This document shows, one piece after another, positions 1-6,900 of a stretch of 6,900 nt of DNA. Every line of letters starts with the position of its first letter. Positions within the stretch are counted from its first letter, which is position 1. Location of the stretch: contig PMOH01000291.1 in NCBI GenBank assembly GCA_003161515.1, forward strand, positions 1 to 6,900, written 5' to 3'. Under the pieces are notes generated by a model that worked only from the letters and a program-made list of their open reading frames with translations, made no database searches and was not told the origin of the DNA. The DNA is from Deltaproteobacteria bacterium (lineage in GTDB: Bacteria > Desulfobacterota > Binatia > Binatales > Binataceae). The position numbers and the translations under genes are program-made.

Positions 1-3000
1 GACAAGCTGGATCTCGACGCGCTGGTCGAAGCGCTCGCGTCGTGCGGTTATCAGCGCGTGCCGCAAACCGAAGAGGCCGGCGATTTCAGCGTGCGCGGCG
101 GAATCGTCGACGCGTTCTCGCCGCTGTACCGCGACCCGATTCGCGTCGAGCTCGAAGACGACGTGATTACTTCGATTCGCCATTTCGACGCCGACACGCA
201 ACGCTCGGGCGCCGAACTGGTCGAGGCGACGATCATCCGAACTCGCTACGTGCCGCCGTCGGCGTTGAAGGATCCCAAGCTGCGCGAGCAGGTCACTCTG
301 CGCGCCGCGGAAATCGGCATGGTGCGCAAGGAGGCCGCGGAGCTGTCCGAGTCGCTCGAGAACGGCCTGCTGTTTCCCGGCGCGGAACTGCTGATGCCGT
401 ATGCGTACGGACGCGCGCTCGACAGCATCTTCGATTACATGCCGGCCGGCAGTCTGCTGTGGCTCATCGATCCGGGCCGTGTTCTCGCCGAGGCAAATCG
501 ATTTGGCGATATCGTCAACAATGAGACCGCGGCCGCCGCACAGAAGCCCGCCTTTCATCCCGCGCCCGAAGCGCTGTTCGTCACTGCGGACGCATTCGAG
601 CGCGCGCTCGGGAATTTCACCGCGGTCGAAGTCGGCTCGCTGGTGACGATGGCTGCGCCGCGCGAGGGTTGGGCCGTGCCGGTCGAAGTAAAATCTCAGA
701 ACGCGCTGCGGCTCGGCGCGAATCAACTGAGCGGGGTGCGGACGCCGCCCAGCTTCGAGCCGCTCGCGACGGAACTGCGCGAAGTCCAACGCGGACAGGG
801 ACGTTCGCTGATGATCGTCGAGGGCCCGAACCAGGTGGCGCGCCTGCGCCGTCATCTGGAGGCGTGGGACCTCGAGGTCAACGTCGAATGCAAAAGCCTG
901 GCGGCGCTGATGGAATGGCCGGACTACCGGCCCGCGATCATGGAAGGCGAGATTTCCGCCGGCGTCGTGCTGCAGGAAGACGGCCTCTACATTTACAGCG
1001 AAGAGGAAATTTTTGGAGAGCCGCGCGCGCACCGGCGCAAGCGTCCGACCGCGAAGGGCGCGCTGCTCAATCTCGAAGAGCTGAAGCCCGACGATTTCGT
1101 GGTGCATCTCGATCACGGGATCGCGAAGTACCGCGGCCTGCGGCACATGAAGGTCGCCGACGTCCAGGGCGATTTTCTCAATCTCGAATACGCGGGCAAC
1201 GACACGATGTACGTTCCGGTCGAGCGGATAAATCTCGTTCAGCGATACATCGGCGGCGACAGCGCCGAACCCAAGCTCGACAAGCTCGGCAGCGGCTCCT
1301 GGGAAAAGGTCAAGCGGCGCACGCGGCAGGCGGTGCTCGCGATGGCGGCCGAGCTGCTCGACATCTACGCGGCGCGCGAGGTGATGGAGGGGCATGCGTA
1401 TCCGCGGCCGGGCGCGGACTACGAGGAATTCGCGGCGCGCTTCGAGTTCGAGGAGACGCCGGATCAGCAGTCGGCGATCGACGACGTCATTCGCGATCTG
1501 ACACGCGTCAAGCCGATGGATCGCCTGATCTGCGGCGACGCCGGCTTCGGCAAGACTGAAGTAGCGCTGCGCGCGGCGTTCATCGCCGTGATGGACGGGC
1601 GGCAGGTCGCGGTGCTGGTGCCGACGACGATCCTCGCCGAGCAGCACTGGAATACGTTTCGCGAGCGCTTCAAGGATTACCCGGTTCGCGTGGAAATGGT
1701 CTCGCGATTCCGCAGCCACAAGGAAAATAAAGAGGTCATCGAGCAGGCCGCGTCAGGCAAGGTCGATATTATCATCGGGACGCATCGGCTTTTGTCGAGC
1801 GATGTGCAGTTCCCGCGGCTGGGCTTGCTGGTGATCGACGAAGAGCACCGATTCGGCGTGGTGGACAAGGAGCGAATCAAGAAGCTCAAGAAACTGGTAC
1901 CGGTATTGACGATGACGGCGACGCCGATTCCGCGCACGCTGCACATGGCGATGCTCGGTATCCGCGATCTATCGGTGATTCAGACGCCGCCGCCGGACCG
2001 TCAACTGATTCGCACTTTCGTCGCGCACTTCGACGACGCCACCATCCGCGATTCGATCCTGCGCGAGCTGAATCGCGGCGGCCAGGTGTTTTTCGTGCAT
2101 AATCGCGTCGAGAATATCGACTACATGGCGAGTCATCTGCGCTCGCTGATCCCCGAGGCGAAGACCGCGATCGCGCACGGACAGATGAAGGAGCGTCAGC
2201 TCGAAAACGTGATGCGCGATTTTATCGAGAAGCGGGTCAACGTGCTGGTCTGCAGCGCGATCATCGAATCGGGCCTCGACATTCCCAACGCCAACACCAT
2301 GATCATCAATCGCGCCGATCACTTCGGCCTCGCGCAGCTGTACCAGTTGCGCGGGCGTGTCGGCCGTTCGCGCCAGAAGGCGTACGCGTATCTGCTGATT
2401 CCCGGCGAGCACATCATCACGCGCGACGCCAAGCGGCGAATCGACGCGCTCCGCGAGCTGGTCGAATCCGAGAGCGGCGGCGGTTTCAAGCTCGCGATGG
2501 CGGACCTCGAGCATCGCGGCGCCGGCAACCTGCTCGGTCACGAGCAGCACGGCGAGATCGCGGCGGTCGGATTCGAGCTTTACACCGAGATGATGGAAGA
2601 GGCGATTGCCGAGCTGCGCGGCCAACCGCAGCGCCCGGACTTCGAGCCCGAGCTTCGAATCGCGGTGCCTGCGTACATCCCGGAAGCTTACGTCTCCGAC
2701 GAAAATGAGCGGCTGGTGCTATATAGGCGGCTCGCGCGGGCGAATAGCGAGGCGGATCTCGGCGAGATTCGCGACGAGATGCGCGATCGGTTCGGCCCGG
2801 TGCCGACGCTAATCGAAAATCTGATCGCGGCGATGAACGTGCGGCGCCAGATGAAGCAGTTGATGATCCTGAGCGCGATTCTCAAGGGCTCGCAGCTTGA
2901 AATCAGGTTTCATCCCGACGCCCCGGTAGATACCGCGCTGCTCGCCAAGCTGGTGGATCAGAATCGCCGCACGATGCGGCTGACGCCGTCGTTCCAGGTG

Positions 3001-3129
3001 ATCGCGCGAATCGAGCCCGCGGAATACGAGCAATTGTTCGCGCAACTCGACGGCGTCTTGCAGGCACTGGCGGGCTGTGAAAAGTTGGAAAACTGGCCGG
3101 CCGCGAAAGTCGGGCAGGCCGTCAACTGA
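1..3129 (+). CDS. mfd: Transcription-repair coupling factor Mfd (5' partial)
   Basis: Mfd is a cytoplasmic ATP-driven DNA translocase. It binds RNA polymerase stalled at a lesion, pushes it off, and recruits UvrA to start nucleotide excision repair. The frame is open from base 1, so the gene begins upstream; the GTG at 58 is an internal Val. The window holds 1042 residues against 1148 in E. coli. Counting from base 1: a UvrB-like module containing GDFSVRGGIVDAF (residues 27-39); the RNA polymerase-interacting domain from about 361 (LKPDDFVVHLDHG) to about 445; Walker A GDAGFGKT (512-519); DEEH box (613-616); TAT motif (639-641); motif VI QLRGRVGRS (782-790); and the C-terminal TRCF domain from about 883. 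Sequence aligned from memory with E. coli Mfd matches throughout. Oddities are Ala for Val in Walker A, His850 in the usual EQSG motif, and Glu52 at a UvrA-contact position. Its stop overlaps the next start. Identity is very secure. Confidence 0.97.
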   Translation, partial: DKLDLDALVEALASCGYQRVPQTEEAGDFSVRGGIVDAFSPLYRDPIRVELEDDVITSIRHFDADTQRSGAELVEATIIRTRYVPPSALKDPKLREQVTLRAAEIGMVRKEAAELSESLENGLLFPGAELLMPYAYGRALDSIFDYMPAGSLLWLIDPGRVLAEANRFGDIVNNETAAAAQKPAFHPAPEALFVTADAFERALGNFTAVEVGSLVTMAAPREGWAVPVEVKSQNALRLGANQLSGVRTPPSFEPLATELREVQRGQGRSLMIVEGPNQVARLRRHLEAWDLEVNVECKSLAALMEWPDYRPAIMEGEISAGVVLQEDGLYIYSEEEIFGEPRAHRRKRPTAKGALLNLEELKPDDFVVHLDHGIAKYRGLRHMKVADVQGDFLNLEYAGNDTMYVPVERINLVQRYIGGDSAEPKLDKLGSGSWEKVKRRTRQAVLAMAAELLDIYAAREVMEGHAYPRPGADYEEFAARFEFEETPDQQSAIDDVIRDLTRVKPMDRLICGDAGFGKTEVALRAAFIAVMDGRQVAVLVPTTILAEQHWNTFRERFKDYPVRVEMVSRFRSHKENKEVIEQAASGKVDIIIGTHRLLSSDVQFPRLGLLVIDEEHRFGVVDKERIKKLKKLVPVLTMTATPIPRTLHMAMLGIRDLSVIQTPPPDRQLIRTFVAHFDDATIRDSILRELNRGGQVFFVHNRVENIDYMASHLRSLIPEAKTAIAHGQMKERQLENVMRDFIEKRVNVLVCSAIIESGLDIPNANTMIINRADHFGLAQLYQLRGRVGRSRQKAYAYLLIPGEHIITRDAKRRIDALRELVESESGGGFKLAMADLEHRGAGNLLGHEQHGEIAAVGFELYTEMMEEAIAELRGQPQRPDFEPELRIAVPAYIPEAYVSDENERLVLYRRLARANSEADLGEIRDEMRDRFGPVPTLIENLIAAMNVRRQMKQLMILSAILKGSQLEIRFHPDAPVDTALLAKLVDQNRRTMRLTPSFQVIARIEPAEYEQLFAQLDGVLQALAGCEKLENWPAAKVGQAVN

Positions 3130-3131
3130 TG
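3127..3131 (+). other. TGATG stop/start overlap between mfd and the PPIase gene
   Basis: The mfd stop TGA (3127-3129) shares its A with the ATG of the next gene (3129-3131). Such overlaps usually go with translational re-initiation by the terminating ribosome. No convincing Shine-Dalgarno sequence lies just upstream (the nearest purine-rich stretch is GGGCAG, about 12 bases before the ATG), which fits coupling rather than independent initiation. The overlap is seen directly; coupling is inferred. Confidence 0.75.
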
Positions 3132-3233
3132 CAGAAGAGGAGATCGTTTCCGCGAGCCGCCGCGCGATGCGTGGTGATGGCAGCTTCGGCGGTATCTATT
3201 GGTATTGCGGTAGCGAGCGCGTTTTCGGGCTGC
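3129..3233 (+). other. Export signal with lipobox-like cysteine (residues 1-35 of the PPIase)
   Basis: Residues 1-13 carry six Arg/Lys. Residues 14-34 are hydrophobic and rich in Ala, Val, Ile and Ser. Cys35 (TGC at 3231-3233) follows Phe-Ser-Gly, which fits a relaxed lipobox: Gly at -1 and Ser at -2 are good, Phe at -3 is uncommon since Leu is typical. Residue +2 after Cys is Ser, which in the E. coli Lol rule favours the outer membrane; whether that rule holds here is unknown. The n-region KRRSFPR also vaguely resembles a twin-arginine motif, though Pro replaces the usual hydrophobic residue. A Sec-exported lipoprotein is the best reading. Confidence 0.7.
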
Positions 3234-4505
3234 TCGATCGATTTTTTCAAACCTGAGTCCTACGCCTTCATCAAGGATGCGATCAACGCCACACCGGTGC
3301 CGGGAGATTCGCCCGATGGTGCAGGAACGCCCGCGGCGAGATCGACACCGTCGAGATTGGTGAACGCGTCTCCGCTGCCACCACCATCATCGCAATCGGC
3401 GCAACCGTCGCAGCCGCCGCAACCGGTGCCTCTGCCGCCTTTGCCCGAAGGCGCGGTAAACCCGTCGCGCGAGCCGCGCATCGTGCCGGCGTCAGACGCT
3501 CCCGGCAGCGGCATACCACTCGCTTCTATCTTCGCATCGAAGCCAGAAGTGCAGCCGGCGCCGCCGGCTCCGGTAGAACAGCAGGAGACCGCGGACCAGA
3601 TGATGGTAGCGAACACGCCGGCGGTGGATCGCGTCGTCGCCAGCGTTGACGGCGATCCGATCACGATGCGTGAGGTCAAGGACTTTGCCTCGCAGCACGG
3701 CGAGCCAATCAACACCGATGACTTCTCTTCTTCGGAGACTGCCAAGACCGCGGTGAAAGCGTTGATCGGTGAGAAACTGCTCGAACAGGAAGTTAAGAAA
3801 TACGATGACAAGGTCGATGAAACGCAAGTCGACAAGTACATCACGAATTTGCGGATGGACAAGCACATGAGCGACGCGGAGTTCCGCGCGCAATTACAGG
3901 CGAGCGGGATGAGCTACGATGAACTGCGCAAACGCGCGCGGCTCGACCTCGAGAAAGCGATGATGATCGAACAGGAGGTGCGCGCGAAAATCGTCGTGTC
4001 CGACGCCGACATCCAGACTTTCTACGACGGTCACAAGGAAGATTTCACGATCGCGAAGGAGCGCCTCCGTCTCTCTCAGATATTGATCGCGCTGCCGGCC
4101 AACCCGACGCCCGCGCAAGTTTCCGCCGCGCAAAAAAAGGCCGAGATGATTCGCGCGCGCGCGGCCAAGGGCGACGACTTCGGCGATCTCGCGCGCGTCT
4201 ATTCGGACGACGATTCAAAGTCCAACGGCGGCGAACTAGGATGGTTCGCGCCGACAGATATCAACGACGCGATCCTGGCCGGGGTAAAGCCGCTCAAGCC
4301 GGGCGACGTTTCGGCGCCGATCCGCACCAGTCACGGCGTTCACCTGGTCAAGCTCGAAGAACACGAGGTGCCGGGCGTCGTGCCGCTCAGCGAAGTCAAA
4401 TCGCAAATCCGTAGTGCGCTCGTCGATCAGCAATCCAGTGTGCAGCTCGAGAAGTGGGTTGAGTCCGATCTCGTGAAACAGCACTACGTCGAGACCATGT
4501 ACTAG
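3129..4505 (+). CDS. SurA/PrsA-like parvulin peptidyl-prolyl cis-trans isomerase, exported, probable lipoprotein
   Basis: This is an envelope foldase that catalyses cis-trans isomerisation of prolyl bonds and probably chaperones exported proteins outside the inner membrane. The 458 residues contain a basic n-region (KRRSFPR, residues 3-9), a hydrophobic segment (14-34) and Cys35 in FSGC. A proline-rich linker follows (56-148). A SurA N-terminal-like core starts near 166 (VDRVVASVDGDPITMREV) and runs to about 305. One parvulin domain spans about 313-412 (LRLSQILIAL, SNGGELGWF, TSHGVHLVKL). A C-terminal helix ends in WVESDLVKQHYVE, resembling the last helix that completes the SurA core. E. coli SurA has two parvulin domains; this has one, as PrsA does. 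ATG 3129 is chosen because the next in-frame starts (GTG 3171, GTG 3174, ATG 3177) would remove the positive n-region. It lies 3 bases before pdxA; surA and pdxA are also adjacent in E. coli. SurA and PrsA are both possible names, so no symbol is given. Confidence 0.93.
   Translation: MQKRRSFPRAAARCVVMAASAVSIGIAVASAFSGCSIDFFKPESYAFIKDAINATPVPGDSPDGAGTPAARSTPSRLVNASPLPPPSSQSAQPSQPPQPVPLPPLPEGAVNPSREPRIVPASDAPGSGIPLASIFASKPEVQPAPPAPVEQQETADQMMVANTPAVDRVVASVDGDPITMREVKDFASQHGEPINTDDFSSSETAKTAVKALIGEKLLEQEVKKYDDKVDETQVDKYITNLRMDKHMSDAEFRAQLQASGMSYDELRKRARLDLEKAMMIEQEVRAKIVVSDADIQTFYDGHKEDFTIAKERLRLSQILIALPANPTPAQVSAAQKKAEMIRARAAKGDDFGDLARVYSDDDSKSNGGELGWFAPTDINDAILAGVKPLKPGDVSAPIRTSHGVHLVKLEEHEVPGVVPLSEVKSQIRSALVDQQSSVQLEKWVESDLVKQHYVETMY
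3294..3572 (+). other. Proline-rich low-complexity linker in the PPIase (residues 56-148)
   Basis: Residues 56-148 contain 27 prolines in 93 positions (29%), plus many Ser, Ala, Gln and Gly, with local runs such as PLPPPSSQSAQPSQPPQP (82-99). There is no predicted fold or recognisable domain. It lies between the putative lipid-anchored cysteine and the chaperone core, so it most likely acts as an extended spacer that holds the catalytic part away from the membrane or lets it reach through peptidoglycan. The composition is observed; the spacer role is inferred. Confidence 0.8.
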
Positions 4506-4508
4506 ACG

Positions 4509-5555
4509 ATGACGGCGCTCCGACGAAAGACGCCGCCGCTGTTGGCGATCAGCATGGGCGATCCGGCGGGCATTGGGCCCGAGGTGATCCTGAAAGCGGC
4601 AGCGGCGCTCGCGAGGCGTCGCGGCGCGCCGTCGATTGCGGTGGTCGGCGATTTGTCCGCGATGCGCGCTACCGCTGGCCGTCTGAGCGACGTGCCCGCG
4701 CCTCGCGAGTGGCGCCCGGGCGAGCCGCCGATTCGCCTGTCGAAGGGACTGGGCGTACTTTCGATATCGAATTTGTCGGCGCGTGCACTTCGCCCGGCTC
4801 ATCCAAGCGTCGAGGGCGGCGGCAGTGCGCATGATTATATTGTAACTGGCGCGCAGATGGCGCTTAGCGGTGAGGTCGATGCGCTGGTGACCGCGCCAAT
4901 CAGCAAGGACTGGATGAATCGCGCGGGACATCATTTTCCCGGACATTCGGAACTGCTTGCGGAGATGTCGCGAACGCGATTGTGGCGCATGATGTTCGCG
5001 GGCGGAGAGTTGACGGTCGCGCTGGTGACTGCGCACATCGGATTTGCAAAAGTGGCTACTGCACTGACGCAGCGCAACGTGCTCGATACCATTCGCCTGC
5101 TCTCGACGCACTTGCGCGGCGCGCTTGGCATCGCACGGCCGCGAATCGCGGTGTTGGGATTGAATCCACATGCAGGTGAAAGCGGGATGTTCGGCGACGA
5201 GGAAATTCGCGTGATAGCGCCGGCGATTCGCCGCGCGAAGCGCGAGGGGATCGACGCATACGGTCCGCTGGCGCCCGACACGGCGTTCATTCGAAAACAA
5301 GGCTCGTTCAATTTCGACGCGGCGGTTGCGATGTATCACGATCAGGGTTTGATTGCGCTCAAGACGCTGGAGTTCGATCGCGCGGTGAACGTCACGATTG
5401 GATTGCCATTTGTCCGCACCTCGCCGGATCACGGCACGGCGTTCGATATAGCAGGTAAAGGAATCGCAAATCCGTCGAGCATGATTGCCGCGATTGAATA
5501 TGCATGGCGCGCCGCAGTGAGCCGCGAAAAGATCGCGCGGCGGGCGGCTGCGTAA
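4509..5555 (+). CDS. pdxA: 4-hydroxythreonine-4-phosphate dehydrogenase PdxA
   Basis: PdxA is a cytoplasmic, metal-dependent NAD(P)+ enzyme. It oxidises 4-phosphohydroxy-L-threonine; the product decarboxylates to 3-amino-2-oxopropyl phosphate, which PdxJ condenses with deoxyxylulose phosphate in DXP-dependent pyridoxal phosphate synthesis. The 348 residues are slightly longer than E. coli PdxA (329). Family signatures are clear: SMGDPAGIGPE (15-25), VTAPISK (127-133), PGHSELLAE (144-152), GLNPHAGESGMFG (217-229), GPLAPDTAF (252-260), YHDQGLIALK (276-285) and the following RTSPDHGTAFDIAGKG. The three metal-ligand histidines known from E. coli (166, 211, 266) correspond to His176, His221 and His277. 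The ATG lies 3 bases after the PPIase stop with no clear ribosome binding site, suggesting coupling. The C-terminus is basic (SREKIARRAAA). PdxA paralogues acting on other phosphorylated hydroxyacids exist, but the motifs and the surA-like neighbour favour true PdxA. Whether pdxJ is encoded elsewhere cannot be seen. Confidence 0.95.
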   Translation: MTALRRKTPPLLAISMGDPAGIGPEVILKAAAALARRRGAPSIAVVGDLSAMRATAGRLSDVPAPREWRPGEPPIRLSKGLGVLSISNLSARALRPAHPSVEGGGSAHDYIVTGAQMALSGEVDALVTAPISKDWMNRAGHHFPGHSELLAEMSRTRLWRMMFAGGELTVALVTAHIGFAKVATALTQRNVLDTIRLLSTHLRGALGIARPRIAVLGLNPHAGESGMFGDEEIRVIAPAIRRAKREGIDAYGPLAPDTAFIRKQGSFNFDAAVAMYHDQGLIALKTLEFDRAVNVTIGLPFVRTSPDHGTAFDIAGKGIANPSSMIAAIEYAWRAAVSREKIARRAAA

Positions 5556-5560
5556 ACGCG

Positions 5561-6900
<1,340 letters not shown>

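Noticed and set aside
58..60. GTG as a possible start of mfd
   Set aside because: The frame is open upstream to base 1, and residues 1-19 align with E. coli Mfd (DALVEALASCGYQRV against DALRTQLDSAGYRHV), so this is an internal valine.
669..1559. 296-codon plus-strand frame inside mfd
   Set aside because: The product is dominated by Arg, Ala and Gly, typical of an out-of-frame read of GC-rich coding DNA. The mfd frame here contains the recognisable RNA polymerase-interacting domain.
1969..2625. 218-codon antisense frame opposite the Mfd motor domain
   Set aside because: The sense strand encodes conserved helicase motifs throughout, and the antisense product shows no domain.
3129..3158. Twin-arginine export signal in the PPIase (KRRSFPR)
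   Set aside because: The +2 hydrophobic residue after Phe is replaced by Pro, and SurA/PrsA-type foldases use Sec; the match is too weak to call.
4148..4168. Alternating CG run (about TTCGCGCGCGCGCGG) as a possible Z-DNA or repeat element
   Set aside because: It is a short run encoding Ile-Arg-Ala-Arg-Ala-Ala within the parvulin domain and is explained by codon bias.
4236..5432. Long antisense reading frame of 398 codons opposite the end of the PPIase gene and pdxA
   Set aside because: Its product is an Arg/His-rich composition with no domain or motif, and it lies wholly opposite well-supported genes. Long antisense frames are expected in GC-rich DNA with strong third-position bias.

Overview
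The window is a compact, single-strand (+) stretch of high-GC bacterial chromosome. It is filled almost completely by four housekeeping genes in this order: mfd (5' end cut off), a SurA/PrsA-type parvulin peptidyl-prolyl isomerase, pdxA, and uvrA (3' end cut off). The junctions are a 1-base stop/start overlap (TGATG), a 3-base gap and a 5-base gap, so the set reads as one operon with probable translational coupling. There is no room for promoters or terminators between the genes, and I see no RNA gene, mobile element, CRISPR array or sizeable repeat.

Layout: bases 1-3129 encode Mfd, the transcription-repair coupling factor, missing roughly its first 135-140 residues. Bases 3129-4505 encode a 458-residue exported protein with a lipoprotein-like signal, a proline-rich linker, a SurA-like chaperone core and one parvulin domain. 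Bases 4509-5555 encode PdxA of vitamin B6 synthesis. Bases 5561-6900 encode the first 446 residues of UvrA, the damage-recognition ATPase of nucleotide excision repair.

Functionally, the outer genes form a pair: Mfd displaces RNA polymerase stalled at lesions and hands the lesion to UvrA. The two inner genes concern envelope protein folding and pyridoxal phosphate synthesis. The surA-pdxA adjacency is also known in E. coli, where the two genes lie side by side in a different operon. From general recollection of gene orders, mfd / PPIase / pdxA / uvrA resembles deltaproteobacterial-grade genomes (Desulfobacterota, Myxococcota, Binatota-like). The high GC content and a diderm-style exported foldase fit that, but the assignment is an inference of low certainty.

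I did not find a previously undescribed system. The points most worth checking are a glutamate in Mfd at the position aligned with the UvrA-contacting Phe185 of E. coli Mfd, with part of the partner protein UvrA encoded in the same window, and the tethered design of the PPIase: signal, lipobox-like cysteine, then about 93 residues that are 29% proline.
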